A stretch of 64,000 nucleotides of DNA from Rhodospirillaceae bacterium (lineage in GTDB: Bacteria > Pseudomonadota > Alphaproteobacteria > Bin65), in NCBI GenBank assembly GCA_011523655.1, contig WTGH01000047.1, forward strand, positions 147,994 to 211,993, given 5' to 3'. Shown here one piece after another: positions 1 through 8,627 of this stretch. Below the pieces are notes generated by a model that worked only from the letters and a program-made list of their open reading frames with translations, had not been told where the DNA came from and ran no database searches. The position numbers were made by a program, and so were the translations under genes. Numbering within the stretch: position 1 is the stretch's first letter; the number at the start of each line of letters is the position of its first letter.

Positions 1-80
1 TCGTTCGGCTCCGTTTCGCCCGCTTCGGCAAACCAGGCGTGGAACAGGTCGATCGGTTCGTCGGTCGGCTCGATGCTCAT
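1..80 (-). CDS. pdxH: Pyridoxamine 5'-phosphate oxidase, N-terminal fragment
   Basis: Only the first 26 codons lie in the window; the gene runs off the left edge. Reading leftwards from the ATG at 80-78 gives a peptide starting MSIEPTDEPIDLFHAWF and ending EAGETEPN. It resembles the PdxH N-terminus, where a 'DP..LF..W..EA...EPN' segment precedes the FMN-binding barrel. PdxH oxidises PNP and PMP to pyridoxal phosphate with FMN and oxygen. The fabI-aroC pair 2.3 kb away supports the call, since pdxH, fabI and aroC are often neighbours in alphaproteobacteria. No clear Shine-Dalgarno is visible. The call rests on a short stretch, so it is moderately sure. Confidence 0.6.
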   Translation of the reverse strand, partial: MSIEPTDEPIDLFHAWFAEAGETEPN

Positions 81-87
81 GGCGGAT

Positions 88-93
88 ATTATA
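88..93 (-). promoter_or_regulatory. Possible -10 element of pdxH
   Basis: On the minus strand a perfect TATAAT ends 7 bases before the pdxH ATG. Transcription from it would start almost at the start codon, giving a leaderless or near-leaderless message, which fits the lack of a Shine-Dalgarno. No good -35 box is seen at the usual distance, so this is tentative. Confidence 0.25.
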
Positions 94-290
94 GTCCGAT
101 CCGCACTTCCGGGGATACCGGCGGGAAAGCCCGGGGAACGCCGCGACGGACGGGTGACTGCCTCCCGCCTGTTTTCCGGCGACGGTAATCGGCGCTTCCT
201 GCGTACAGCAAATCAAACAGGCAGCGGACCGCGGATGCCGTGCGGTTCGCGCCGCCTGCCGGATTCGCTTCGAAAACGGGAGATCGAACG

Positions 291-785
291 GTGCGCAACA
301 CGTTTCTGGCCGTTGGTTTGAGCGCAGCCCTCGTCCTTGCGGGCTGCACGGCGAACAAGGAAATGGCCGGGGCGGCGGGCGGCGCCGTGATCGGCGGACT
401 TGCCGGGGCGGCCCTGGCCCGCAAGGGCGACACGAGCGGCCGCCTGGCCGGAGCGGCGATCGGCGGACTGGTCGGCGGCTTTATCGGCAGCCGGATCGGC
501 GCCGCGCTCGACCGCAAGGACCGCGAGATGGCGGATTCGAACGCCCAGGAAGCGATGGAGCGGGGCAGGACCGGCCGGCGGCATGGCTGGCGCAACAAGC
601 GTTCGGGCAACCGCGGGTTCGTCACCCCGACCTCGCCGCCGTACCGGTTCAAGGACCGCCGGGGCAGGGTCTGGCGCTGCCGCAATTTCACCGAGACGAT
701 CGAGCTTTCCGACGGCCGGACGGAAACCGTAGAAGGCCGCCGCTGCCGGACGAAGGGACGCCCCTGGTCGGTCGTCGCCACCTGA
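291..785 (+). CDS. Glycine-zipper outer-membrane lipoprotein (17-kDa antigen-like)
   Basis: The product is about 164 residues. The start chosen is GTG 291 rather than the upstream in-frame ATG 240, because GGGAG sits 8 bases before it and the N-terminus then is a clean lipoprotein signal: a short basic start, a hydrophobic stretch, and lipobox LAGC with Cys at residue 19. Two glycine-zipper helices follow (AGGAVIGGLAGAALA and GAAIGGLVGGFIGS), the hallmark of the Rickettsia 17-kDa surface antigen/SlyB-like group. The C-terminal ~60 residues are basic and contain WRCRNF and a second Cys. Likely anchored in the outer membrane with an envelope-integrity role (inference). Confidence 0.75.
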   Translation: MRNTFLAVGLSAALVLAGCTANKEMAGAAGGAVIGGLAGAALARKGDTSGRLAGAAIGGLVGGFIGSRIGAALDRKDREMADSNAQEAMERGRTGRRHGWRNKRSGNRGFVTPTSPPYRFKDRRGRVWRCRNFTETIELSDGRTETVEGRRCRTKGRPWSVVAT

Positions 786-831
786 ACCGGGCGCGTTTGC
801 CGCGATAGCCGCCCGGCCGGCCTGAAGCCGG

Positions 832-2160
832 TCATCCGGACCCTTCCGGTTTCGCGGATTCGCCCGACCCGCCGGTCCCGCCGGCGCCGAACAGATCGCG
901 CAGCGATACGTCCAGCGCGGACCGTTGCGCCGTTTCCGAACGCGCGATCAGGCGATCCAGCCGGTCGGTCCAGCCCGCCTCTTCCTCCAGCCCGCCCGGT
1001 CCGGGCCGGATGGTGATTCCGAGGTCGCGGGCGATCTCGTAGACGGTCAGCGCGGCCGGATCGCGCGACAGGATCCAGGCGTCCTCGTTCGAGCGGGCGA
1101 CGTAGTGCAGGGCTTCGAGCTGCTCGAGCAACGGCTCCAGCAGTTCGGCGGAATCGGGCAGCGGGTCGAGCAGCGTCTCGGTATCGACCGGCCGGCCGGT
1201 CTCGCCGGCCCGGTAGAGCCCGTGCAGGATCACCATCGCCTGGACGAGCCGCCGGGTCATGCGGCCCTCGCCGGGCGGCCCGTGGCGCTGCAGGGCCAGC
1301 CATTCGGGCAGCGCCGCTGCGGTCTGCGCCCCGAACAGGACCGCGCACCACACCAGATACATCCAGATCAGCAGCAGCGGGATGTAGGACAGCGCGCCAT
1401 ACAGGGTTTCGTAGGACGGAAAGGTGCGGAAATAGAGGGAGAAGCCCCATTTCAGCCCGTCGTAGAGCAGCAGCGCGACCAGCGCGCCGAGCGCGGCGTA
1501 GCCGAGCCGGACCTTGCGGTAGGGAATGACCATGTAGGCCACGGCGAAGGACCCGAAGAGCAGCAGCGGCGGCAGCCAGCTGACGGCGGTGCTCTGGATC
1601 CAGCTGCCCTCCGCGATGCCCAGATTGGCTTGCGCGAACAGGTAGGTGGAGATCGCGATACTGCCGCCGGCGAGCAGCGGCGTGACCGTGAGCACCGCCC
1701 AGTACATGGTCATGCGCTGGACCAGCGGCCGGACCTCCGGCTGACGCCAGATGCGGTTGAACCAGGTATCGACCGTATCGAGCAGAATGACCGCCGTGAC
1801 CGCCAGCGCGACCGTGCCGACCGCCGTCAGCTCCCGCGTGTTGCGCAGGAACAGGTCGAACTGGCCGCGCACCGCCTCGACATTCTGCGGCAGGAATATC
1901 TCGAGGACGAAGGCCAGCAGATCGGCCCGGATCCGGTCGAACACCGGGAAGGCGGCCAGGATCGAGAAGCCGATGGCGGCCAGCGGCACGACGGCGAGCA
2001 GCGTGGTGTAGCTGAGCGAGGCCGCTGCGCTGAAATTGTGGTCCTTCCAGAAACGCAGGCAGAGATAGGCGCAGAAATCGCCCGCGGCCCGAAGCGTCCG
2101 CCCTGCGGCGGCGCCCCGGTTTTCGTTGCGGCTTTCGCTGCTGGCTCCGGCTTTCGTCAT
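832..2160 (-). CDS. YihY/BrkB family inner-membrane protein
   Basis: The product is 442 residues from ATG 2160. A longer in-frame TTG start at 2232 exists but adds a low-complexity, non-conserved leader. The core has about six hydrophobic helices and the family pattern FWKDHNFSAAASLSYTTLL near the N-terminus, with DTVDTWFNRIW further on. The C-terminal ~140 residues are soluble and acidic. The family was once annotated as ribonuclease BN, but that activity belongs to another protein; the true role of YihY proteins is unknown. Transcribed divergently from fabI. Confidence 0.8.
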   Translation of the reverse strand: MTKAGASSESRNENRGAAAGRTLRAAGDFCAYLCLRFWKDHNFSAAASLSYTTLLAVVPLAAIGFSILAAFPVFDRIRADLLAFVLEIFLPQNVEAVRGQFDLFLRNTRELTAVGTVALAVTAVILLDTVDTWFNRIWRQPEVRPLVQRMTMYWAVLTVTPLLAGGSIAISTYLFAQANLGIAEGSWIQSTAVSWLPPLLLFGSFAVAYMVIPYRKVRLGYAALGALVALLLYDGLKWGFSLYFRTFPSYETLYGALSYIPLLLIWMYLVWCAVLFGAQTAAALPEWLALQRHGPPGEGRMTRRLVQAMVILHGLYRAGETGRPVDTETLLDPLPDSAELLEPLLEQLEALHYVARSNEDAWILSRDPAALTVYEIARDLGITIRPGPGGLEEEAGWTDRLDRLIARSETAQRSALDVSLRDLFGAGGTGGSGESAKPEGSG

Positions 2161-2356
2161 GTCCGGCGCGCTGGTTCTCCCCGATTGGACCGGCAAGCGA
2201 CCATACCCCGCTTCGCCCGCCGTGTCGCGCAATCGAGCGCTCTCTGATCGGCCGCCCTCCGAATGACTGCCCTCTGATTGACCGCCCTTCGATTGACCGG
2301 AAGTCCGCGCGGTGTAGGATGCACCCGCTTTTCGGCAGCATGGACGAATTCGCTAC

Positions 2357-3184
2357 ATGACCGCACAAGCGGGACTTATGGCCGGCAGGCGCGGCCTCGT
2401 CATGGGCGTCGCCAACGACCGGTCGATCGCCTGGGGTATCGCCCGGGCCGTGGCGGACCAGGGCGCGGAACTGGCCTTCACCTTCCAGGGCGAAGCGCTC
2501 GAACGCCGCGTGCGCCCGCTTGCGGAAAGCGTCGGCGCGACGCTGGTCCTGCCCTGCGACGTCACCGAGGATGAGTCCCTCGATTCGACCTTCGCGGCGG
2601 TCGAGCGGGCCTGGGGCCGCCTCGATTTCGTCGTCCACGCCATCGCCTACGCCGACAAGGACGAGCTGAAGGGCAAGTATCTCCAGACCTCGAAGGACAA
2701 TTTCGTCCGCTCGATGCTGGTCTCTTGCTATTCCTTCACCGATGTCTGCCGTCGCGCCGCGGCGATGATGAGCGACGGCGGCAGCCTGCTCACGCTGACC
2801 TATTACGGCGCCGAGCGGGTCATGCCGCACTACAACGTCATGGGCGTCGCCAAGGCGGCGCTGGAGGCGAGCGTGAAATATCTCGCCGTCGACCTCGGCG
2901 ACCGGGGCATCAGGGTCAACGCGATCTCGGCCGGGCCGATCAAGACGCTGGCGGCCTCGGGCATCGGCGACTTCCGCTACATCCTGAAATGGAACGCCGA
3001 CAACGCGCCGCTGCGCCGCAACGTGACCACCGACCAGGTCGGCGGCGCCGGCCTCTACCTGCTGTCCGGCCTGTCGACCGGCGTGACCGGCGAGGTCCAC
3101 CATGTCGACAGCGGCTACCATGTCGTCGGCATGAAGGCGATCGACGCGCCCGACCTGATCGCCGAAGCGCGCGGGACGGACTGA
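2357..3184 (+). CDS. fabI: Enoyl-[acyl-carrier-protein] reductase (NADH)
   Basis: FabI catalyses the last step of each fatty-acid elongation cycle, reducing trans-2-enoyl-ACP with NAD(P)H in the cytoplasm. The 275-residue product has the FabI form of the Rossmann motif ([17 protein letters not shown], residues 13-29) and the active-site pattern Y149/Y159-x6-K166. The cofactor region reads [16 protein letters not shown]. Length and motifs are typical, so it is probably the triclosan/diazaborine target type. The stop is 2 bases before aroC, so the two genes are co-transcribed. Confidence 0.95.
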   Translation: MTAQAGLMAGRRGLVMGVANDRSIAWGIARAVADQGAELAFTFQGEALERRVRPLAESVGATLVLPCDVTEDESLDSTFAAVERAWGRLDFVVHAIAYADKDELKGKYLQTSKDNFVRSMLVSCYSFTDVCRRAAAMMSDGGSLLTLTYYGAERVMPHYNVMGVAKAALEASVKYLAVDLGDRGIRVNAISAGPIKTLAASGIGDFRYILKWNADNAPLRRNVTTDQVGGAGLYLLSGLSTGVTGEVHHVDSGYHVVGMKAIDAPDLIAEARGTD

Positions 3185-3186
3185 TC

Positions 3187-4272
3187 ATGCCCGGCAACGC
3201 CTTCGGCACGGCGTTCCGGTTCACCACCTGGGGCGAGAGCCACGGCCCGGCCATCGGCGGCGTGGTCGACGGCGTGCCGCCGCGCCTGCCGCTCACCGAG
3301 GACGATATCCAGCCCTGGCTCGACAGGCGCCGGCCGGGCGGGTCGAAATTCGTCACCCAGCGCAAGGAGCCGGACCGGGTGCGCATCCTCTCCGGCACTT
3401 TCGAGGGGCTGACCACCGGCACGCCGGTCAGCCTGATCGTCGAGAATGTCGACCAGCGCCCGCGGGACTATAACGAGGTCAAGGACCTGTTCCGGCCCGG
3501 CCACGCCGATTTCACCTACTGGAAGAAATACGGCATCCGCGACTATCGCGGCAGCGGCCGGGCCTCGGCACGCGAAACCGCGATGCGGGTCGCCGCCGGC
3601 GCGGTCGCCCGGCAGGTCCTGAACGCGGCCTGGGGCGACGCCTTCCGCATCCGCGGCGCGATGGTGAAGATGGGGCCGCTGGAGATCGACCGCGCGCGCT
3701 GGGACTGGGACATCGTCGCCGACAACCCCTTCTGGTGCCCGGACGCGGCGGCTGTATCGGAGTGGGAGCGCTTCCTGAGCGACGTGCGCAAGGCCGGCTC
3801 CTCGGCCGGGGCGGTGCTGGAAATCCACGGCGAGGGCGTGCCGCCCGGCCTGGGCGAGCCGGTCTACGACAAGATGGATGCCGACCTCGCCAAGGCGATG
3901 ATGTCGATCAACGCGGTCAAGGCGGTCGAGATCGGCGACGGATTCGCCGGCGCGGCGCTGCCCGGCGAGGACGCCCACGACACCATGCGTATGGAAGACG
4001 GCGCCATGGTGTTCGACAGCAACCGGGCCGGCGGCACGCTGGGCGGCATCACCAACGGCGAGCCGCTGGTTGTGCGCTTCGCCGTCAAGCCGACTTCGTC
4101 GCTGCCCCTGCCGCGGCCCACCGTCACGGTCGGCGGCGAGGACGCCACCGCGGTCACGAAAGGCCGGCACGATCCCTGCGTCGGCATCCGCGCCGTCCCG
4201 ATCGGCGAGGCCATGATGGCCTGCGTCCTCGCCGACCACTGGCTGCGCCACCTGGGGCAACGGGGGCGGTAG
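3187..4272 (+). CDS. aroC: Chorismate synthase
   Basis: AroC makes chorismate from 5-enolpyruvylshikimate-3-phosphate using reduced FMN, the final common step to aromatic amino acids, folate and ubiquinone precursors. The 361-residue product starts [20 protein letters not shown], with GESHG at 17-20, and carries [12 protein letters not shown] at 121-132, a signature of the family. The start follows the fabI stop by 2 bases, so translation is probably coupled. The end is a TAG, followed by a repeat-rich gene-free kilobase. Confidence 0.96.
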   Translation: MPGNAFGTAFRFTTWGESHGPAIGGVVDGVPPRLPLTEDDIQPWLDRRRPGGSKFVTQRKEPDRVRILSGTFEGLTTGTPVSLIVENVDQRPRDYNEVKDLFRPGHADFTYWKKYGIRDYRGSGRASARETAMRVAAGAVARQVLNAAWGDAFRIRGAMVKMGPLEIDRARWDWDIVADNPFWCPDAAAVSEWERFLSDVRKAGSSAGAVLEIHGEGVPPGLGEPVYDKMDADLAKAMMSINAVKAVEIGDGFAGAALPGEDAHDTMRMEDGAMVFDSNRAGGTLGGITNGEPLVVRFAVKPTSSLPLPRPTVTVGGEDATAVTKGRHDPCVGIRAVPIGEAMMACVLADHWLRHLGQRGR

Positions 4273-4283
4273 CCGCCTGCGGG

Positions 4284-4327
4284 TGTCATGTTATGTCATG
4301 ATTTGTCATGTTTCTCCGTTTCCGGCC
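4284..4327. repeat. Phased TGTCATG repeat, copy 1
   Basis: TGTCATG occurs at 4284, 4294 and 4304, exactly 10 bp apart, followed by TTTCTCCGTTTCCGGCC. The same ~43-base block with few changes recurs at 4756-4799. Confidence 0.8.
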
Positions 4328-4563
4328 GTATTCTCCGCCCCATTTCTGCCGCAATTCGCCAAGACAGACCGGTCTATACACCACGTTTTTTTCGCCGCAA
4401 CGCCGCAAAGTCCAACGTGAAATCGGCAGAAACCCGCCATTCCTGCCCAGCGGTCGCGACCCGGTGACGACACTCTAAGCATAATTTCCCATATCGCACA
4501 GGTCAGACGACCGCGCGGATGCGGCGGGGCGGCCCCGGCGCCGGAGAGGCGGCTTTCGGCAGG

Positions 4564-4590
4564 CGTCATGAAATGTCATGATTCGTAACG
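4564..4590. repeat. Phased TGTCATG repeat, decayed copy 2
   Basis: CGTCATG at 4564, TGTCATG at 4574 and a degenerate CGTAACG at 4584 keep the 10-bp spacing of the other copies, but the TTTCTCCG tail is lost. Confidence 0.7.
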
Positions 4591-4755
4591 ATCCTGTCTT
4601 TCCACCATCCTTGCCGCCCCGGACCCCGATCCGGGGTCCAGAGTCGCCCGGCACGATCTTCGCGGTTGCCCCTGGACCCTTCGGCTTCGCTCAGGGCAGG
4701 CTCCCGGATCGTCGCTGCGCTCCGTCCGGGGTGGCACGGGAAGGATTCGGGAAAG

Positions 4756-4799
4756 CGTCATGAAATGTCATGATTCGTCATGTTTCTCCGTTTCCGGCC
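4756..4799. repeat. Phased TGTCATG repeat, copy 3
   Basis: C/TGTCATG at 4756, 4766 and 4776, followed by the same TTTCTCCGTTTCCGGCC tail as copy 1. It is the best-preserved partner of copy 1. Confidence 0.8.
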
Positions 4800-4866
4800 A
4801 GTTCCGGGCCTCAGGTCCGGCGACGCCCACCCGTTGGATTCCTCTGCGAAAAGGCATCGACCGAAT

Positions 4867-4989
4867 CCCCCTCCCCTTGGGGGAGGGGCAAGGGGAGGGG
4901 TCGCCAGCCGCCGCGCCGATGTCCGATCCCGGCAAGGTTCCGGCCGCCGCAGACCCCTCCCCCTGACCCCCTCCCCCAAGGGGAGGGGG
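4867..4989. repeat. Large GC inverted repeat
   Basis: The left arm (4867-4902) and right arm (4952-4989) are near-perfect reverse complements built of CCCCTCCCC/GGGGAGGGG blocks, separated by about 50 bases. Each arm can also fold on itself around CCCCTTGGGG. This would form a strong stem-loop in RNA or a cruciform in DNA and resembles REP/BIME-type intergenic elements. Confidence 0.75.
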
Positions 4990-5036
4990 GACTCGAACGG
5001 GGACCTTTGAGGGGGATGTGCGGCGATGTAAGGAAA

Positions 5037-5053
5037 TGTCATGTTCTGTCATG
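5037..5053. repeat. Phased TGTCATG repeat, copy 4 (two units)
   Basis: TGTCATG at 5037 and 5047, again 10 bp apart; the third unit and the tail are not recognisable. Confidence 0.6.
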
Positions 5054-5265
5054 GCCGGTCCGGCCGCCGGGCCAATCCGGCTATATGTTCATATAATGTT
5101 CTCGATGCGCTTGTCAACCCGCAGGTAACGCAATGCGAGGAATCGCAGAACGGCGCGGGCTTCAGGCCGGCAGGCCCTTCGACAGGCTCAGGACAGGCCC
5201 TCGGCGGCGCGGCGGTCCGTCAGGAAGGCGGGGTCGAACGGGACTTTCCTGAGGATCGGCGCCGC

Positions 5266-5811
5266 TCAGCCCGCCGCCGCATCCTCCGGGCGCAGGAACT
5301 TCTGCTGGTCCTGGATCTCGCGCACATTGTCCGGCCGCTCGAACACCGGGGGCGGGCCGTCGCCGGGGGTGCGCGGCCGGCCGATGGCGCGGAACCAGTC
5401 CTCCAGGCCGGGCGGGAAGATGACCCAGAGCATGCGCATCTGGTCCTCGCCCTCATTCTCCAGATAGTGCAGCACGCGCCGGCCGACGACGATCAGCGTC
5501 TCCGGCTTCAGCTCGTGGCGCTCGCCGTCGATGATGGCGTGGCCGGTGCCCTGGTAGACGAAGATCAGCTCGTGGGCGCGCTGGTGGCCGTGCTCGCGGA
5601 TCGCCGCGCCGGGCTCCAGCACCTGGATGCCGGAGGCGAAATCGTCGTAGGGCGCGGTGTAGGGCGTGATCTTGGCGGTGATATGTCCGGTCGAGGGCAG
5701 GGGCTGCCAGAAGCTGTCGCCCTCCTCGGGGCCGACCACGATGGCCGTGCCCTTGTGGCCGTTACCGGGGTGGCCGCCGTTTGCCGCCGCTGTCGCTGTC
5801 GCCTGGGTCAT
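5266..5811 (-). CDS. Cupin-domain protein
   Basis: The product is 181 residues from ATG 5811, chosen because AAGGAG lies 8 bases upstream. The open frame extends further upstream only because it runs through the tRNA-Arg gene. The middle ~100 residues form one cupin barrel: AIREHGHQRAHELIFVYQGTGHAIIDGE supplies the first metal motif (His-x-His ... Glu), and LIVVGRRVLHYLENEGEDQMRMLWVIFPPG the second. The substrate is unknown. Small cupins of this type are sugar isomerases, dioxygenases or plain sensors, and the sequence does not decide among them. Confidence 0.7.
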   Translation of the reverse strand: MTQATATAAANGGHPGNGHKGTAIVVGPEEGDSFWQPLPSTGHITAKITPYTAPYDDFASGIQVLEPGAAIREHGHQRAHELIFVYQGTGHAIIDGERHELKPETLIVVGRRVLHYLENEGEDQMRMLWVIFPPGLEDWFRAIGRPRTPGDGPPPVFERPDNVREIQDQQKFLRPEDAAAG

Positions 5812-5962
5812 GCGCCTTCTCCTTTCCCGTCCGTCGAAGGCCGTCGCGCGGCAGCGCCGTCCGGCATCGGAGCGAAGCGCGCCGCGGGAAAACCATGCCA
5901 CGAAAGGGGCCGCGGGCGCAATCGGCGCGCCGGGTCCGGACGTTCGGCAGCGGGCGGGAAAG

Positions 5963-6039
5963 TGGCGCGCCAGAGAGGATTCGAACCCCTGACCTTCGCC
6001 TCCGGAGGGCGACGCTCTATCCGGCTGAGCTACTGGCGC
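5963..6039 (-). tRNA. tRNA-Arg(CCG)
   Basis: Reading the minus strand from 6039, the acceptor GCGCCAG pairs with CTGGCGC. D-arm, anticodon stem TCGCC/GGCGA and the TTCGAAT T-loop are all present. The 7-base anticodon loop CTCCGGA places CCG at 34-36, decoding CGG. The discriminator is G, and the CCA end is encoded (5965-5963). Confidence 0.95.
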
Positions 6040-6142
6040 GCAGGCGTGTGGGACATAAACAGGGAATCCGCCGATGGCAACGCGGCGAAAGGGGCAGGCC
6101 CAACCCGTCATTTCGACCGGAGCGGAAAAGCCATTCCCTCGT

Positions 6143-6284
6143 CGTCATTTCGACCGAAGCGGCAAAGCCGCGTAGCGGAGAAATCTTTCCGGTAAAGTGC
6201 TTCGGACCCGGCACCGTGCGTGAAAGATATCTCCGCTCTGCCCCGGATGAATCCGGGGCTCCGGTCGATATGACGGGAAGAGGA
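6143..6284. repeat. Imperfect inverted repeat of the 'TTTCGACCGAAGCGG' type
   Basis: The left arm GTCATTTCGACCGAAGCGG ... GCGGAGAAATCTTTC and the right arm GAAAGATATCTCCGCTC ... GGTCGATATGACGG are imperfect reverse complements around a non-coding centre. A partial copy of the left arm lies just before it (6108-6127), and a decayed relative is visible near 18160-18190 (CCGCTCCGGCTGAAATGACGG). Likely a dispersed intergenic repeat rather than a gene. Confidence 0.65.
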
Positions 6285-6295
6285 GTGCCCCGCCC

Positions 6296-7063
6296 CTACC
6301 GCGGCGGCATTCTTGTGCCGGCGTCGAGGCGGATGGTGTCGCCGTTCAGGAGCTGGTTCTCGCAGATATGGACGCACAGCCCGGCATATTCCTCGGGCTG
6401 GCCGAAGCGGGCGCGCGGGAAGATCTGCGAGGATTTGAGATTCTCCTGGAAATCCTTGGGCACGGCTTCGAGCAGCGGCGTCTCGACGTAGCCCGGCGCG
6501 ATGGTCAGGACGCGGATGCCGTGGCGGCCGAGCTCGCGCATCGCCGGCACCATCAGGCCGACCACGCCGCCCTTGGACGCGCTGTAGGCCGCCTGGCCGA
6601 TCTGGCCCTCGAAGGCGGCGACCGAGGCGGTGTTGACGATGACGCCGCGCTCGCCGCCGTCGAGCGGCTCGGCCTTCGACATGTCGGCCGCGGCGAGGCG
6701 CAGGCAGTTGAAGGTGCCGATCAGGTTGACCTCGACAATCTTCGAGAACGCCTCCAGCGGCATCGGCTCGCCGTCGCGGCTGACGATCGTGCGGGCCGGG
6801 CCGATGCCGGCGCAGTTGACCAGCACGCGGGCGGTGCCGATAGCGGCGCGGGATTGCTCGATTGCCGCTTCGGCCGCGCCGGCGTCCGACACGTCGCACT
6901 GGATCGCCACGCCGCCGATCTCCCCGGCGACGCGGTTCGCGCCGTCGAGGTTCAGGTCCCAGATCGCGACCTTCATCCCCTTGGCCGCGAGCATGCGCGC
7001 CGTCGCCTCGCCCAGACCGGAGCCGCCGCCGGTCACGATTGCCGAATGTCCGTTCAGATCCAT
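6296..7063 (-). CDS. SDR family dehydrogenase, HSD10-like 3-hydroxyacyl-CoA dehydrogenase
   Basis: The product is 255 residues from ATG 7063, supported by GGGAGG at spacing 7. The 5-codon extension starting with TTG at 7078 is rejected. It is a classical short-chain dehydrogenase: TGGGSGLG cofactor motif near residue 11, NCAG, catalytic Ser in NTASVA, and YSASK. The overall pattern (MDLNGHSAIVTGGGSGLGEATA, then PGYVETPLL) matches type-II 3-hydroxyacyl-CoA dehydrogenases that act in fatty-acid or isoleucine breakdown. Substrate is inferred only from this resemblance. The gene follows the MFS gene in the opposite sense of chromosome coordinate but on the same strand. Confidence 0.75.
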   Translation of the reverse strand: MDLNGHSAIVTGGGSGLGEATARMLAAKGMKVAIWDLNLDGANRVAGEIGGVAIQCDVSDAGAAEAAIEQSRAAIGTARVLVNCAGIGPARTIVSRDGEPMPLEAFSKIVEVNLIGTFNCLRLAAADMSKAEPLDGGERGVIVNTASVAAFEGQIGQAAYSASKGGVVGLMVPAMRELGRHGIRVLTIAPGYVETPLLEAVPKDFQENLKSSQIFPRARFGQPEEYAGLCVHICENQLLNGDTIRLDAGTRMPPR

Positions 7064-7157
7064 CGGGTTCCCTCCCAACTGTTCCCGTAGTCGTTCCCCT
7101 GGTCGCTCTGGGCGGGTTCATAGCGCGATTCGCCCGCCAGTGAAATCCGCCGCCCAG

Positions 7158-8465
7158 CTAGCGCGGCGGGCTTTGTGCCTCCGCCCGTACTTCCGCCTGC
7201 GGTTCGGGCGGCGCCTCTGCCGCGGCCCGGGAGCGCGCCCGCGGAGACGGCGGCATCTCGACGCCGGCGAGCCGCCACCAGGCGAAGGCCAGCGCGAAGG
7301 CGACAACACCGGCCCCGGCGACGTATGGCGCGTTGTGGCCCAGTTCGTGGAACAGCAGGCCCGCGGCCGCCGGGCCAAAGATCCGGGCAAGGCTGCCGAC
7401 CGATTGCAGCACGCCCATGATCGCGCCCTGCCGGCCCGCGGGCGTGTTGCGCGAGATCAGGCTGCTCACCGCCGGGTCGATGAAGCCGTAGCCGCAGGCA
7501 ATCAGCGCGCCGTTGACGAAGACCAGCGGGATGGTATCGGACACGGCGACCACCGCCATGCCCGCGGTCACGAAGGCGAGGCCGAGATAGAGCATGCCGC
7601 GCTCGCCGATCGCGCGGGTCACCGGCCCGACCAGGCCGCCCTGCACGATGACCAGCAGCACGCCGATATAGCCGAAGAACAGGCCGGTCTCGCGCGCGCC
7701 CCAGCCGTGTTCCTCGTTGACCCACAGGGCGTAGGTCGCCTCCAGCCCGGCCATGGCGAGGCCGGCGATGCCGGCGACGGCAATCGGAATGAGGACGATC
7801 GGGATCGACAGGGCGAGGCCGAAGCCGCGCAGCCGCGCCCGGAACCCGCCGGTCTCGGCGCTCGAACGGTGTCTCTCCGGCTCCTTGAGCAGCGGAATCG
7901 CGGCGACCAGGGCGAAGGCGCTGATGGCGGCGCCGACGAAGAAGGCGATCTGGCCGGGATTGGCCGGGTCCGGGCCGGCGACTACCCCGCCGATGAACGG
8001 GCCTAGCACGAACCCTGCGCCGATGGAGGCGCCGAGCAGGCCCATGGCGCGGGCGCGCTCTTCGCCGCCCGTCACGTCGGCGACATAGGCGTAGGCGACC
8101 GCGATGTTGGCGCTCATCGCGCCGCCCAGCGCGCGCGCCAGCACGATCATGAGCAGCGTATCGGCGAGACCGACCAGGGTGAAGCTGACCACCGAACCGA
8201 AGAGGCTGAACAGCAGGATCGGCTTGCGCCCGACCCGGTCGGACAGCCAGCCGAGCGGGAAGGCGAAGACGAACTGGCAGGCCGAATAGACCGACATGAC
8301 CAGCGCAACCTCGAAGGCGGTCGCGCCGAAGGACTTGGTCCAGAAGGGCTGGGACGGGATGATGACGCCAAAGCCGACCATGTCGATGAACACGATCAGG
8401 CACAGCACCCAGAGCCGGCGGAAGAGGGGCTTGTCCCCTTGCGTATCTGGCGTCTTGTCGGCCAT
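7158..8465 (-). CDS. MFS transporter, TetA-like DHA1 family
   Basis: A 435-residue, 12-helix inner-membrane carrier of the major facilitator superfamily. Motif A (GWLSDRVGRKP) lies between helices 2 and 3, with the motif B/C-type ARALGGAMSANIAVAYAYVADVT and GAGFVLGPFIGG after it. The N-terminal pattern FIDMVGFGVIIP is typical of TetA-like drug:proton antiporters. The last ~35 residues are Ala/Glu/Pro-rich and cytoplasmic. Real substrate unknown; naming it a tetracycline pump would be over-reading. Confidence 0.8.
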   Translation of the reverse strand: MADKTPDTQGDKPLFRRLWVLCLIVFIDMVGFGVIIPSQPFWTKSFGATAFEVALVMSVYSACQFVFAFPLGWLSDRVGRKPILLFSLFGSVVSFTLVGLADTLLMIVLARALGGAMSANIAVAYAYVADVTGGEERARAMGLLGASIGAGFVLGPFIGGVVAGPDPANPGQIAFFVGAAISAFALVAAIPLLKEPERHRSSAETGGFRARLRGFGLALSIPIVLIPIAVAGIAGLAMAGLEATYALWVNEEHGWGARETGLFFGYIGVLLVIVQGGLVGPVTRAIGERGMLYLGLAFVTAGMAVVAVSDTIPLVFVNGALIACGYGFIDPAVSSLISRNTPAGRQGAIMGVLQSVGSLARIFGPAAAGLLFHELGHNAPYVAGAGVVAFALAFAWWRLAGVEMPPSPRARSRAAAEAPPEPQAEVRAEAQSPPR

Positions 8466-8627
8466 GAGGGCGTGTCAAAGAGCGGGACGGGCCGGCGATC
8501 AAGCGGAAAACGCCCGCCCGGTCAATTCGCGCCCGGCCGAAGCAGGACGCCACCGGTTCGCCGGTTGACCGCGCGGCGCGCCTCTCGCTAACTGCATGCG
8601 CCGCGTCGAATACGGAGGAAGCGCCCG

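Larger units (their letters stand above)
4273..5265. other. Gene-free kilobase made of mosaic repeats
   Basis: No convincing coding sequence is present on either strand; the open frames have codon use and composition unlike the neighbours. The segment holds four clusters of TGTCATG words spaced 10 bp apart, a large CCCTCCCC/GGGGAGGG inverted repeat, a GGACCCC/GGGGTCC hairpin (about 4620-4638), and two short motifs of a kind common in alphaproteobacterial intergenic repeats (CCCTTCGGCTTCGCTCAGG near 4678 and CCCTTCGACAGGCTCAGGAC near 5176). It separates aroC from the oppositely oriented cupin gene. Confidence 0.7.

Noticed and set aside
89..3121. A 1010-codon minus-strand frame spanning fabI and the YihY gene
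   Set aside because: It runs through two genes of opposite sense with no family resemblance; an artefact of high GC.
4306..4569. An 87-codon minus-strand frame downstream of aroC
   Set aside because: Begins in the decayed TGTCATG repeat and ends in copy 1; no coding signal.
4867..4989. CRISPR-like array in the repeat-rich kilobase
   Set aside because: Repeats are unequal, inverted and irregularly spaced, with no spacers of constant length and no cas genes in the window.
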